A program made the position numbers and the translations under genes. A DNA stretch of 64,000 nucleotides from CAINVV01 sp963663675 (GTDB lineage Bacteria > Bacteroidota > Bacteroidia > Bacteroidales > Prolixibacteraceae): NCBI GenBank assembly GCA_963663675.1, contig OY760498.1:4092001-4156000 (forward strand), in the 5' to 3' direction. Positions 27,215 through 36,630 of this stretch are shown here, one piece after another. How positions within the stretch are numbered: position 1 is the first letter of the stretch; every line of letters starts with the position of its first letter. The notes below the pieces were generated by a model. That model had not been told where the DNA came from and searched no databases. It saw only the letters and a list, made by a program, of their open reading frames with translations.

Positions 27215-28120
27215 ATGACTGTTATCGTCGATGATGTTTCTAAAACCTACGGAAGTCAGCAGGCCCTTGAAAATATCTCATTTTCTGTTGATTCCGGTAC
27301 CATTCTTGGAATTCTTGGACCCAATGGCGCAGGGAAGTCAACCCTGTTGAAAATAATCGCCGGATACTTGCGGCAATCTTCCGGTAAAGTAAAGATCAAC
27401 GGCATAGAGACTGATCCGGAAAACCTGGTATATAAAAGAATGATCGGATACCTGCCCGAAAACAACCCTCTCTACACCGATCTTTATGTTCGGGAATATT
27501 TTCAGCTGGTTTGCGGACTATATAAAATCCCCCGGCCAATCAAACGAATCAATGAAATGATCGAATTGACAGGACTTGGCCCGGAAGTTCACAAAAAGAT
27601 TGGTGCCTTGTCGAAAGGATACCGCCAGAGAGTTGGCCTTGCCCAGGCATTGATTCATGACCCGGTGCTTCTGATTCTTGACGAACCCACTTCAGCGCTG
27701 GATCCTGCCCAGCTGGTCGAAATAAGACAACTCATACGTAATATCAGCAGTAACAAGACTGTGCTGCTTTCCACCCATATCATGCAGGAAGTGGAAGCCA
27801 TCTGCGACCAGGTGCTCATCCTTAATCAGGGGAAAGTAGTGGCACAGGATACTCCTGACAAGATAAAAAAACTCACCCAGCAAAAATTTCGTAAAATTAC
27901 TGTTGAATTTATTGAGCCAGCATCTCTCAAAATCTTTGAATCAATGGCCGGAGTTATCAAAACAGAACAACTCGCTGAAAATAAATTCCTTGTATTTAGC
28001 TCAACCGAAGATCTCAGACCTGACCTTTTCAGGCTTGCCGTCCGAAAAAATTTGACCCTGCTAACTCTTCATGAACAGGAATCAAGTATGGAGAAAAGTT
28101 TCCTGGAACTGGTTAAATGA
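27215..28120 (+). CDS. ABC transporter ATP-binding protein, GldA-like
   Basis: A 301-residue ATPase with Walker A GPNGAGKST at 35-43, signature LSKGYRQRVGLAQAL from 132, Walker B VLLILDEPTSALDP from 151 and H-loop LLSTHIMQEVE. The full length with a C-terminal domain of about 80 residues, and the stretch MIGYLPENNPLYTDLYVREY, are typical of GldA, the ATPase of the gliding-associated GldAFG exporter, but also of related Bacteroidota exporters. GldF and GldG genes are not nearby, as is often so. The adhesin at 56158 carries a type IX/gliding C-terminal domain, which makes a Gld assignment reasonable but not proven. ATGAATT-type repeats start at its stop codon. Confidence 0.8.
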   Translation: MTVIVDDVSKTYGSQQALENISFSVDSGTILGILGPNGAGKSTLLKIIAGYLRQSSGKVKINGIETDPENLVYKRMIGYLPENNPLYTDLYVREYFQLVCGLYKIPRPIKRINEMIELTGLGPEVHKKIGALSKGYRQRVGLAQALIHDPVLLILDEPTSALDPAQLVEIRQLIRNISSNKTVLLSTHIMQEVEAICDQVLILNQGKVVAQDTPDKIKKLTQQKFRKITVEFIEPASLKIFESMAGVIKTEQLAENKFLVFSSTEDLRPDLFRLAVRKNLTLLTLHEQESSMEKSFLELVK

Positions 28121-28227
28121 ATTATGAATTATGAGTGATGAATTATGAATTTCCCTTATATTTCTGATATTTGTGCTATAACTCATTACTATAAAAAAAA
28201 ACTCATAATTCATAACTCATAATTGAT
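28121..28227. repeat. ATGAATT-type inverted repeat pair between gldA-like gene and phosphoesterase gene
   Basis: Tandem ATTATGA units begin at the upstream stop codon. The reverse-complement units end just before the next start codon. The arms at 28122-28136 and 28201-28215 are perfectly complementary over 15 bp with a 64-nt spacer. Confidence 0.85.
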
Positions 28228-30849
28228 ATGAAAACCCTCCTTCTCTCCCTGCTCTTACTGGCAGCAACGTCGCTCAATGCGCAGACAGACAAGTCAGCCT
28301 ATCGCGGCAGTTATGAAGACAAGACCATGGCCCCTGAACAAACACCGGTATTGCTTCCTTACAACCGTTGGATTGATCCGGCAGGAAAACAAATTTTTTA
28401 TGGCGACAAAAACCAGGAGAACCATGCCCTGGATGTTGCACTATCACCTGATGAAAAATGGCTGGCAGTAGAAGGACGATATGAAGTAGTGATTTTATCA
28501 GCATCAACCCATAAGATTGTTTCAACCTTTCAGCTGAACAAGAATTTCAACAACCAGGTACCAATGAATACTTTTTCGGGAATATGCTGGAGACAGGATG
28601 GAGACATTACCCAACTGTACTGGGGTGCCGCCGGTAAAGTAAATTCAGGAGTCGTAAAAGTTAACTGGGAAAAAGAGAAATTCAGGGATCCCGAATTTAT
28701 TCCTTTTGTGAAAGAGGAACCTGCAGCATCATCCCTGGTCAATGAAGTCTGTTACCGCAACGAATCCGGCAAACCTGCTCTCTATGCTGTTCTTAACGGA
28801 AACAACAAAGTGGTCAAGCTTGATCCTGACACCAAAGCTATTATCTGGAGTACTTCTGTCGGAGTGGCACCTTTTGGGATTACTGAAGCGAATGGTAAAA
28901 TCTATGTTACCAACTGGGCAGGCAGACAACCATCTCAAAATGACACTGATGTAGCAGGGGTTCCATGGGGAAAAGCCAAAGTGAATGATGTCAACGGCGC
29001 TACTGAGGAAGGTTCTGTAACTGTGTTGGATCCGGGTACCGGCAAGATTTTAAAGGAGATAAAAACGGGATTGCACCCTAACGACATCATAACGGCTTCT
29101 GACGGCAAATTTATCTATGTAGCGTGTGCCAACAGCGACGCGGTAAATGTCATATCTACAACATCAGACAAGGTGACCGAAAAAATATCCGTCAGGTTGA
29201 ACGCAGCAGGCAATAGCTATTGGGGAGACTCTCCCAACGGATTAGCCATTTCTAAGGACGACAGGACGCTTTACGTTTGTAACGGAATGGACAATGCCCT
29301 CGCTGTTATTTCTCTCGGAAAAAAATCCTGTTCTGCATCTAAAGAAAAATTGAGCAGTATTGATGGTTTTATCCCAACTGCCGCCTATCCCGGTGGAGCT
29401 GTCCTATCAAAAGATGGCATCATCTATGTTGCCAATATCGAAGCAGAAGGATCCTCCATTCCATTTTATACTGAAGGATCAACCAGAGCCAAATACAATT
29501 CGCACAAGGAGATGGCGTCCGTTTCGATCATTCCTGTTCCGGAAAAATCAGAACTGCCTGCCTATACCGAAAGAGTGATAACAGCCAACCAGCATTTCAG
29601 GCTAGATCTTACTGCCAAACTTCCCCGTAAAGGCACAGAACCTGTTCCTGTACCGGAAAGGATTGGTGAGCCTTCAGTATTCAAACATGTTCTTTATATT
29701 ATCAAAGAGAACAGGACCTACGACCAGGTTCTGGGTGATATGAAAAAAGGGGATGGTGATTCTACCCTCACCATTTACGGGAGAAAAGTTACGCCCAATG
29801 CTCATGAATTGTGCAACCAGTTTGTGCTGCTCGACAACTATCATGCATCAGGGAAATGTTCTGCAGAAGGCCATCAATGGACAGATGCTTCCATTGTAAC
29901 GGATTATGTGGAAAAATCGGTCAGGGCCTGGTTCCGAAGTTATCCGCATGTGCAATACGACGCATTGGTCTATTCCCCGACAGGGTTTATCTGGGACAAT
30001 GCCCTGGCACACAAGAAAAAAGTCAGGATTTACGGGGAAGCCTGCGAGGTGGAATTCGCTACCCCTCAGACCTGGACCAGTATCTACAATGGTTTTCTCA
30101 ACAAGGAGAAGCTGGAATTCAAAAATATAACCACAATTAAACCGGTTGAGGCCATTTTAAGTCAGACCTTTCCATCATCTGATAACCACCTGGTTTCTGA
30201 TGTACAAAGGGCCGATATTTTTATCAAAGAGCTGGCTGAATATGAAAAACAAGACGGTGATCATATGCCTGAACTAATGGTGATGGCTCTGTCCAATGAC
30301 CATACTTCCGGGACCAGGCCGGGACTACCTACCCCGCGTGCTTTCGTTGCGGACAATGATTTGGCGCTTGCTCAGATCGTTGAGGCGCTGTCCAAAAGCA
30401 GATTCTGGAAAAATACAGCCATTTTTGTCACTGAAGATGACTCCCAGGACGGGTGGGACCACGTTTCAGCCTATCGCACCGTAGGGATGATAATCAGTCC
30501 TTACTCCAAAACAGCAAGCCTGGTCCACACCAATTACAACCAGGTCTCCATGGTCAGGACTATTGAGCAGATTCTTGGCATACCCCCGATGAATATCATG
30601 GATGCAACTGCAATGCCCATGTTCGACTGTTTCTCAGCCCAGCCGGATATGACACCCTACCAGGCGCTGAAAAATGAAATCCCTTTGGATGAGTTGAATC
30701 CAGAGCTTCGCGCCCTGAAAGGGAAGGCCCTTCATTATGCCAAAAGAAGCATGGAACCCCAGTTTGACGGAATAGATGATGGAAATGAGGAACTTTTCAA
30801 CCGGATTTTGTGGTTTGCTGCAAAAGGTAATACGCCTTATCCCAGGTAG
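28228..30849 (+). CDS. Exported bifunctional YVTN beta-propeller / alkaline-phosphatase-fold phosphoesterase
   Basis: 873 residues starting with a clear signal peptide (KTLLLSLLLLAATSLNAQ). Residues about 60-440 form a YVTN/YncE-type beta-propeller with blades such as KWLAVEGRYEVVILSAS, GKIYVTNWAGR, KFIYVACANSDAVNVI and RTLYVCNGMDNALAVI. Residues about 480-850 form a phosphoesterase (acid phosphatase/phospholipase C-like) domain: HVLYIIKENRTYDQVLGDM, then LCNQFVLLDNYHASGKCSAEGH, and later IFVTEDDSQDGWDHV with metal-binding Asp/His. It should act in the periplasm or outside on an unknown phosphoester. It converges on the symporter gene 12 bp away. The short ATAATTC array directly precedes its ATG. 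Confidence 0.88.
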   Translation: MKTLLLSLLLLAATSLNAQTDKSAYRGSYEDKTMAPEQTPVLLPYNRWIDPAGKQIFYGDKNQENHALDVALSPDEKWLAVEGRYEVVILSASTHKIVSTFQLNKNFNNQVPMNTFSGICWRQDGDITQLYWGAAGKVNSGVVKVNWEKEKFRDPEFIPFVKEEPAASSLVNEVCYRNESGKPALYAVLNGNNKVVKLDPDTKAIIWSTSVGVAPFGITEANGKIYVTNWAGRQPSQNDTDVAGVPWGKAKVNDVNGATEEGSVTVLDPGTGKILKEIKTGLHPNDIITASDGKFIYVACANSDAVNVISTTSDKVTEKISVRLNAAGNSYWGDSPNGLAISKDDRTLYVCNGMDNALAVISLGKKSCSASKEKLSSIDGFIPTAAYPGGAVLSKDGIIYVANIEAEGSSIPFYTEGSTRAKYNSHKEMASVSIIPVPEKSELPAYTERVITANQHFRLDLTAKLPRKGTEPVPVPERIGEPSVFKHVLYIIKENRTYDQVLGDMKKGDGDSTLTIYGRKVTPNAHELCNQFVLLDNYHASGKCSAEGHQWTDASIVTDYVEKSVRAWFRSYPHVQYDALVYSPTGFIWDNALAHKKKVRIYGEACEVEFATPQTWTSIYNGFLNKEKLEFKNITTIKPVEAILSQTFPSSDNHLVSDVQRADIFIKELAEYEKQDGDHMPELMVMALSNDHTSGTRPGLPTPRAFVADNDLALAQIVEALSKSRFWKNTAIFVTEDDSQDGWDHVSAYRTVGMIISPYSKTASLVHTNYNQVSMVRTIEQILGIPPMNIMDATAMPMFDCFSAQPDMTPYQALKNEIPLDELNPELRALKGKALHYAKRSMEPQFDGIDDGNEELFNRILWFAAKGNTPYPR

Positions 30850-30861
30850 TTAAAATACATC

Positions 30862-32532
30862 CTAGCCGATTTGCAATATTCCCCAGGCAAGGAGAATCAG
30901 CAGTCCGACAACGATCCAGCTCAGACCAAAACCAATTAGGTCTTCACGGTAACGGGAGAAGAAATTGTGCCACCGCGATTTCTTTCCCCATCCGGGAAGA
31001 TCCAGTAACAATAAGTCATCACCGGATAATTCACCCAACGGCTTCTTTCCGTCGGGACCCAATATTTTTGCATCAGATTTTCTTCTCATGTTGTCGAAGA
31101 AATGTTCAATTTTCTCCTCTTCTTCAGGTTTTGTCAACCAGCTTACCAGGAAGAATACACCAAATCCTAAACTCATTGCCCAGGCAAATGGCAAAGGCAT
31201 CCATTTGTAAACGAGCGAGATTTCACCCGTCTGCTGGAAATTTACAACGTAATATGCTAATATTGAAACAATTACAGAAGCCATGGCACCGTAACGATTG
31301 GCCCGCTTCCAGAGAATGCCACCCAAAAACATGATCCCCATAAAGGCCGCAAAGGTCTCGGTGAAGAGAAAAGCATGCAGTACATTTTTGATACTCAGGG
31401 CAAAAACGACGGCCAGAAGGGATAGAGTCAGCCCGGAAAGGCGACCCATCTTCAGCAATTTTTTGTCTTGTGCTTCAGGATTTATATATCTTTTGTAAAA
31501 ATTCTGTGTGAACAACGCCCCGATGTTGACCATGAAATTGGAGCAGGCCGACATATTCGCTGCAACGATGGCAGAGAGCATCAATCCTGTTAATCCGGGT
31601 CCGAGCAACATCCTGCTGCCATATCCGAAAGCCATTTCAGGATCTTTCAGCGTCACATGGTTCTTGATAACCATAGCCGCGACTACCAGTCCGGTTAAAG
31701 CCCATCCGATGGTGACAATCCTTTTGACCATTGATCCGAACGTCTGGCCAATTCTTCCCGATCTTTCCGTGTTACCTGTGGCGCACATGGAAATCATGTG
31801 CGGCTGGGCAGTGATGCCGATGATCCCGTTCAGTGTCAGCATGGCCAGGGTGAATCCTGTAATTCCGCTGTTGCTGTTGAAAAGTTCGAAGAAATGCTCC
31901 GGCAGCGCCTGTTTCATCCCGGTAAAACCGTTAATTTCCTTCAATCCAAGCGGAATAAGCATCATCGAAAGCATGATGATCAGAAAGGCCTGGATAAAAT
32001 CGGTATAGGCTGCAGAAACCAGTCCTCCGGCGAAACTGTAGACCATAAAAGCTACAGTCATGGCCAGAACAACTCCATTCGGGGATATCAGGTCACCACT
32101 TGCAATTGAGATGACTTTTGCTGCGCCCTGGAGCATAGCTCCCATGTTAAAAACAAAAAATGCGATGGCAAAAATTGAATAAATCAGTCCCAGTTTCCGG
32201 CCATACCGGTCCTCAACGATTTCACCCACTGTTGTGCGCTCGCTCCTGCGGTAAAATGGTGCGATTAGCCAGTAAAAAGGGGTGATCAGCATGTTCTTCC
32301 ACTGGTACCAGATCGTGGCAAATCCATGTGCAAAAGTAGCCCCGGCCTGTGCTACCGGCATATCAGCATGCGTGCCGGTTCCGAAGGCCTGGCCCATCAT
32401 GATCCACCAGCTGAACTTTCGTTCACCCCTGAAATAGGTGTCGCTGGTTTTTATCTTTCGGGACATCCATAGACCAAAAAGAGTGATCAGCAAAAAATAA
32501 CCTATAAGAACAACAAAATCAATTGGAGCCAT
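30862..32532 (-). CDS. Sodium:solute symporter family transporter (likely amino-sugar uptake)
   Basis: 556 residues from the ATG at 32532 (MAPIDFVVLIGYFLL). A longer reading frame open to 32739 only translates repeat sequence and nagA antisense, so it was rejected. About 13-14 membrane helices are visible. SSF landmarks are DTYFRGERKFSWWIMMGQAFG near residue 35-55, then AGGLVSAAYTDFIQAFLIIM in the middle and SACSNFMVNIGALFTQNFY. Family members couple Na+ to sugars, amino acids and others. Position as the third gene after nagB and nagA suggests uptake of GlcNAc or a related amino sugar. That substrate is inference. Confidence 0.88.
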   Translation of the reverse strand: MAPIDFVVLIGYFLLITLFGLWMSRKIKTSDTYFRGERKFSWWIMMGQAFGTGTHADMPVAQAGATFAHGFATIWYQWKNMLITPFYWLIAPFYRRSERTTVGEIVEDRYGRKLGLIYSIFAIAFFVFNMGAMLQGAAKVISIASGDLISPNGVVLAMTVAFMVYSFAGGLVSAAYTDFIQAFLIIMLSMMLIPLGLKEINGFTGMKQALPEHFFELFNSNSGITGFTLAMLTLNGIIGITAQPHMISMCATGNTERSGRIGQTFGSMVKRIVTIGWALTGLVVAAMVIKNHVTLKDPEMAFGYGSRMLLGPGLTGLMLSAIVAANMSACSNFMVNIGALFTQNFYKRYINPEAQDKKLLKMGRLSGLTLSLLAVVFALSIKNVLHAFLFTETFAAFMGIMFLGGILWKRANRYGAMASVIVSILAYYVVNFQQTGEISLVYKWMPLPFAWAMSLGFGVFFLVSWLTKPEEEEKIEHFFDNMRRKSDAKILGPDGKKPLGELSGDDLLLLDLPGWGKKSRWHNFFSRYREDLIGFGLSWIVVGLLILLAWGILQIG

Positions 32533-32596
32533 GTGAGAGATATAAGAGATGAGAGATGAGAGATGAGAGAGAGAGTTATGAATTAGGAGGGATGAA
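32533..32596 (-). repeat. ATTCAT- and CTCATCT-type arrays between nagA and symporter
   Basis: Read on the coding (minus) strand, the nagA stop TAA is followed by TTCATCCCTCC-type units and then CTCTCATCT heptamer-like units up to the symporter ATG. This is the pyrimidine-rich form found upstream of start codons elsewhere. Confidence 0.8.
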
Positions 32597-33754
32597 TTAG
32601 GAGGGATAAACTTTGTTGCCGGCGATAAAGCATTGACGGATTTTAAGGTTATTGCGTTGACTGTCAAGAAGGAGGATGTCGGCACGTTTACCGGGCAAAA
32701 GTTCACCCCGGTCCCGCCAGCCAAAGACTTTCGCCACATTTTTTGATGCCATGTTTATGGCTTCAGCCAGGGTACATCCAGCATAATTCATCATGTTTTG
32801 TATCCCTCTGAGCAACGGCAGTGTTGCGCCGGCCAGGACATCCTGGTCTGCACTCCTGAGGCGCCCATCCTCTGTCAGAATAACATCAGCTCCGCCAAAA
32901 CTATATCTTCCTGCCGGCATCCCTGCAAGGTAGGTGATATCGGACGTCAGAATGATGTGATCTGCTCCTTTGACCTTTAGAAATACTTTTAGCTCCTCCG
33001 GCAACAGATGATGCCCGTCAGCGATAATGGTTGGTGTAAGCTGATCATTAGCCAGTTGTGGCCATAATGGATTGTAGTGGCGATGAATCAGGTTGCCGCA
33101 TCCATTACCTAGGTGTGTTGAGAGCCTGGCTCCGTGCTGAACGGCACCAGCTATTTCAGCCGAAGTGGCGTTTGAATGGCCAATGGCCGTAAGAATCCCA
33201 TTTTCCTGGCAATAACTGATCAAAGCCAGAACTCCCGGCAACTCGGGGGCCAGGGTTATTTGAACGATACTGCCCCCGGCAGCTTCCTGGAAAAGCTCAA
33301 ACTGCCTTAGATCGGGATCTGCCAGGTATTCTTCCGGATGGCACCCCCGGAATCCATCCAGTTTGGAGAGATATGGCCCTTCCAGGTGAAATCCCGGAAC
33401 GGAGAGCGCAACCTCCGGTATTGAAAGTGAAGAAGCCAGTATCCTGAAGTTGCGAACCAGGTTCTGTGGACTGTTGGTGATAAGGGTTGGCAGATAAGAA
33501 GTTACGCCAGTTTTCCACAACGCCCTGGTAGCTTCTGCTATGCCCTCAACGGAAAGCTGATCTCCTGAGAAATCAATGCCGGAATATCCGTTGACCTGGT
33601 TGTCGATCAGTCCGGGTACTGCAATAGGAAGCTCATTGTCAGATTCAGAGGCTGGCAGTATCCTTATGCTCCGGATGAGTCCATCCTCCATGATGATCTC
33701 AACAGGAGACATTGTCTCATAGTGAATTGCTTTTATGGTTATACCATCTTTCAT
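32597..33754 (-). CDS. nagA: N-acetylglucosamine-6-phosphate deacetylase
   Basis: 385 residues from the ATG at 33754; a TTG three codons upstream is possible but less likely. NagA removes acetate from GlcNAc-6-P in amino-sugar catabolism and wall recycling. Amidohydrolase-fold landmarks are AVPGLIDNQVNGYSGIDFS, the metal/substrate Glu in GFHLEGPYLS near residue 125, the metal His residues in TAIGHSNAT and RLSTHLGNGCG, and the catalytic Asp in HIILTSDITYLAG. Only 10 bp separate it from nagB, giving a nagB-nagA-transporter operon on the minus strand. Confidence 0.94.
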   Translation of the reverse strand: MKDGITIKAIHYETMSPVEIIMEDGLIRSIRILPASESDNELPIAVPGLIDNQVNGYSGIDFSGDQLSVEGIAEATRALWKTGVTSYLPTLITNSPQNLVRNFRILASSLSIPEVALSVPGFHLEGPYLSKLDGFRGCHPEEYLADPDLRQFELFQEAAGGSIVQITLAPELPGVLALISYCQENGILTAIGHSNATSAEIAGAVQHGARLSTHLGNGCGNLIHRHYNPLWPQLANDQLTPTIIADGHHLLPEELKVFLKVKGADHIILTSDITYLAGMPAGRYSFGGADVILTEDGRLRSADQDVLAGATLPLLRGIQNMMNYAGCTLAEAINMASKNVAKVFGWRDRGELLPGKRADILLLDSQRNNLKIRQCFIAGNKVYPS

Positions 33755-33764
33755 TTTCTGCAAT

Positions 33765-34499
33765 TCACTGTTTTACCACTTTTGAAGCAGAATTTGCATC
33801 CAGGAACAGGTGCCAGTCGGGATGTTGTTTCAGCATGGTTGCAGGTACCAGGTTGGTCAGCTCATGGCTCAATGTCATTGCGACAGCATCAGCTTTGACA
33901 CTGTGCGGTACAGAAGAAACGATTATCCTGCATTGCATAATCTGTTGGACACTCATGGAAATGGCAGTGGCAGGCACGTGCTCCAAGGATGGAAACCATC
34001 CTTCGCTGACCTGTTGCATTTTGCACCGCTCATCCAGGTAAACAATGATATATGGCGCAACTGTGGTAAAATCTGCGGGTGGATCATTGAAAGCGATATG
34101 GGCATTTTCGCCGATTCCGATTAATCCGACATCCACCGGCTTTTTTAAAATCCCGACTGACAGACGACTGATATTTTCTGCCACATCGCCTGTTCCGTCG
34201 ACCGGGTAAAATGCCTTGACCGGAATCCGGTTGATAAACCTTTCGTACAAATACTTCCTGAAACTGGCAGGATGCGAGATATCGAGTCCGATGTACTCGT
34301 CAAGGTGGAATACTGAAACTTCAGACCAGTCGACATTGCTTTCTGCGAGTGCTGCGAGCGTTTCGAACTGGGAACTGCCTGTGGAAACCAGTAACCGGGC
34401 CTCCCCTCTTTCGCGGATTGCCTCATTCAATTTTTGTGCCACCAGGGCGGCGGCTTTTTTGCCTAGTTCAGACGGAGAGGCAGAGATGTTGATGTTCAT
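33765..34499 (-). CDS. nagB: Glucosamine-6-phosphate deaminase family protein
   Basis: 244 residues, matching the shorter NagB form. It converts glucosamine-6-P to fructose-6-P and ammonia. Family motifs are LVSTGSSQFETLAAL near residue 40, VFHLDEYIGLDISHPASFRK at about 80-100 with the catalytic Asp region, and IGIGENAHIAFNDPPADF at about 150-165. The reader may find it annotated as a 6-phosphogluconolactonase/NagB-fold protein, but the DEYIGL and GENAHIAFNDP blocks and the partner nagA favour the deaminase. It is the first gene of the operon, and its upstream region of 755 bp holds repeat copy B. Confidence 0.9.
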   Translation of the reverse strand: MNINISASPSELGKKAAALVAQKLNEAIRERGEARLLVSTGSSQFETLAALAESNVDWSEVSVFHLDEYIGLDISHPASFRKYLYERFINRIPVKAFYPVDGTGDVAENISRLSVGILKKPVDVGLIGIGENAHIAFNDPPADFTTVAPYIIVYLDERCKMQQVSEGWFPSLEHVPATAISMSVQQIMQCRIIVSSVPHSVKADAVAMTLSHELTNLVPATMLKQHPDWHLFLDANSASKVVKQ

Positions 34500-34744
34500 A
34501 TATTTTAGTTGTTTTGTTTCAGGCCCTGAAAATAACCATTATCTGTCAAATTCCTAAGTGCTTTCTTGTGCCGAAGTGTCTTTGTGGCTGGAAAATATTG
34601 CCACTAAGCCACAAAGGCACAATGTGAAAATTTAAGTAAGAATAACTCAAATAGAAATTTGGTTTCTCCAAAAGTGTTTGCTAAAGTTAATTAATTGTAA
34701 GATTTTGAAAGTCTCCAGGACAAGAAAAATCACACATTGCAATT

Positions 34745-35006
34745 ACACAGAGAGACTGTTTATAATTATTACACAGAGAATAACAACTACAAATCTAATT
34801 TACAGTATATATAGGAATATCTGCCTTTTTGAATTTTTTTAGAGAAAACCCCGGAGAACACAGAGAGAAAAATCGCCAGCGATTTTTCTCTCTGTGGCTC
34901 TCTTTTTTACTCAAGTGTATTTTGCTTCGGGTCACAATTTTGGAGGCCCTTTTTAGTTTCATTGTTTACTTATTAAATCTCTGTGCAAGAATTAGAAAAA
35001 GCATCT
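34745..35006 (-). repeat. MITE-like dispersed element, copy B (inverted), with a perfect 18-bp hairpin
   Basis: Reverse-complement relative of copies A and C. At 34859-34896 it contains arms CACAGAGAGAAAAATCGC and their exact complement with a 2-nt spacer. In A and C only the left part of this palindrome is well kept. Confidence 0.82.
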
Positions 35007-35081
35007 AACTGGAAATATAAATGTTAGCACATATATAGAACTGAATTCGAAGGCATTTTTATGATCTGTAGAAATTTCCGC

Positions 35082-35112
35082 TTGTTTATTAATTATAATA
35101 ATTCTAAATTTG
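35082..35112 (+). promoter_or_regulatory. Candidate Bacteroidota promoter for metK
   Basis: TTGTTT at 35082-35087 and TAAATTTG (TAnnTTTG) at 35105-35112 are separated by 17 bp, near the usual spacing of the phylum's -33/-7 elements. The leader to the ATG would be about 135 nt. No SAM riboswitch fold was recognised. Confidence 0.5.
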
Positions 35113-35254
35113 CAGCGGTGGACGGATTTGATTGATTGCAACCACGGAAAAAAATGCTAAAACAAAAATGTATTGCCTTTTCCCCTTCAATCATCCCCCC
35201 TCAACTTTGTTTAATTCATCTGTTACCTTCAAAAGGTGACACAAATTTTCAATT

Positions 35255-36511
35255 ATGGGATATCTATTTACCTCAGAATCAGTATCAGAAGGACATCCTG
35301 ATAAAATAGCCGATCAAATTTCGGATGCAGTACTGGATGAGTTCCTTGCTTATGATCCTAAATCAAAAGTGGCCTGCGAAACGATGGTCACCACAGGCCA
35401 GGTAATCATGGCCGGTGAAATAAAATCTGAAACCTATGTCGATGTCAGGGAAGTAGCGCGACAGGTAATCAATAAAATTGGCTATACCAAGGCCGAATAC
35501 CAGTTTGACGGTGACTCCTGCGGTGTGTTGACCGCCCTGCACGAACAGTCTCCGGATATCAACCGGGGAGTCGAACGTGAAGAACTCGAGAACCAGGGCG
35601 CCGGCGACCAGGGTATGATGTTTGGTTATGCCTGCAGTGAAACTGACAACTATATGCCGCTGCCTTTGGAATTGGCACATGCCTTGCTCAAAGAGCTGGC
35701 AAAGATACGCAAAGCAGGCAAAGTGATGACCTATCTTCGCCCTGATGCAAAATCGCAGGTAACCATCGAATATGATGACAAAAACCAGCCTGTAAAAATT
35801 CACACCATTGTCATTTCCACCCAGCATGACCAGTTCGATCCGGATGATGAAAAAATGCTGGCAAAAATCCGTGAAGACGTTCAGAATATCCTGATTCCGG
35901 TCACCAAATCGGTATTGCCATTGCGCATACAGAAACTTTTCGAACCCGGATACATCCTGCACGTAAATCCTACCGGGAAGTTCGTCATCGGAGGACCGCA
36001 CGGAGACAGCGGGCTTACCGGGCGCAAAATCATCGTGGATACTTATGGCGGCCGTGGTGCACATGGCGGAGGCGCTTTCTCCGGAAAGGATCCCTCCAAG
36101 GTTGACAGGTCAGCTGCTTATGCCGCAAGACATATTGCCAAAAATATGGTAGCCGCCGGTGTCGCCGGCGAGATGCTGGTCCAGCTGGCTTATGCCATCG
36201 GTGTTGCACAACCGGTCAATATCTATGTAAACACCTATGGAACGTCCAAAGTTGCCATGCACGACAATGAAATAGCAGATAAAATCTCTGCCCTTTTTGA
36301 TTTGCGGCCTTACGCCATCGAGCAGCGATTGGCTTTGCGCAATCCCATTTATGAAGAGACCGCATCGTATGGCCACATGGGCCGCACACCCAGGAAAGTT
36401 ACCAAGAAATTCGAGTCGGTCTATTTTGGCAACTTCGAGAAAGAGGTGGAACTGTTTACCTGGGAGAAGCTGGATTATGTGGGGCAGATAAAAGAAGCGT
36501 TTGAGATATGA
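35255..36511 (+). CDS. metK: S-adenosylmethionine synthase
   Basis: A 418-residue MetK that makes S-adenosylmethionine from ATP and methionine in the cytoplasm. The N-terminal motif FTSESVSEGHPDKIADQISD has the catalytic His, and GAGDQGMMFGYA is the second family signature. GGGAFSGKDPSKVDRSAAY closes the active site with its phosphate-binding Lys residues. The length slightly exceeds the 384-residue E. coli enzyme because of insertions in the Bacteroidota type. A heptamer array starts exactly at its TGA, and a Rho-independent terminator follows at 36596. Confidence 0.97.
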   Translation: MGYLFTSESVSEGHPDKIADQISDAVLDEFLAYDPKSKVACETMVTTGQVIMAGEIKSETYVDVREVARQVINKIGYTKAEYQFDGDSCGVLTALHEQSPDINRGVEREELENQGAGDQGMMFGYACSETDNYMPLPLELAHALLKELAKIRKAGKVMTYLRPDAKSQVTIEYDDKNQPVKIHTIVISTQHDQFDPDDEKMLAKIREDVQNILIPVTKSVLPLRIQKLFEPGYILHVNPTGKFVIGGPHGDSGLTGRKIIVDTYGGRGAHGGGAFSGKDPSKVDRSAAYAARHIAKNMVAAGVAGEMLVQLAYAIGVAQPVNIYVNTYGTSKVAMHDNEIADKISALFDLRPYAIEQRLALRNPIYEETASYGHMGRTPRKVTKKFESVYFGNFEKEVELFTWEKLDYVGQIKEAFEI

Positions 36512-36567
36512 GACATGAGAGATGAGACATGAGACATAAGACATGAGAGATGAGAGATGAGACATAA
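36509..36567 (+). repeat. CATRAGA-type heptamer array at the metK stop codon
   Basis: Degenerate 7-nt units (GACATGA, GAGATGA, GACATAA) begin with the TGA stop codon of metK and run for about 58 bp. The array's complement lies at 37354-37411, so the pair brackets the ORF6N gene. Confidence 0.9.
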
Positions 36568-36595
36568 GTTTTATCATTCATGTGATCAACACATT

Positions 36596-36630
36596 AATCC
36601 CCTCGGCAGCGATGCAGAGGGGATTTTTTA
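36596..36630 (+). terminator. Rho-independent terminator after metK
   Basis: Nine-bp arms AATCCCCTC / GAGGGGATT with a 12-nt loop, followed by a T run, lie 84 bp after the stop codon and downstream of the heptamer array. Confidence 0.85.

Larger units (their letters stand above)
34500..35254. other. Divergent intergenic region nagB / metK
   Basis: The 755 bp contain no gene. Near 34575-34622 an imperfect inverted repeat reads CTTTGTGGC / GCCACAAAG. The MITE-like copy B fills 34745-35006. A metK promoter candidate lies at 35082-35112. Confidence 0.7.

Noticed and set aside
32533..32739. Longer N-terminus of the symporter
   Set aside because: The extension runs through repeats and overlaps nagA; the family-like start is the ATG at 32532.
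33755..33763. TTG start for nagA
   Set aside because: An ATG three codons downstream is better and leaves a 10-bp gap to nagB.
35007..35254. SAM riboswitch upstream of metK
   Set aside because: No recognisable SAM-I or SAM-II core was found; only a promoter-like pair is visible.
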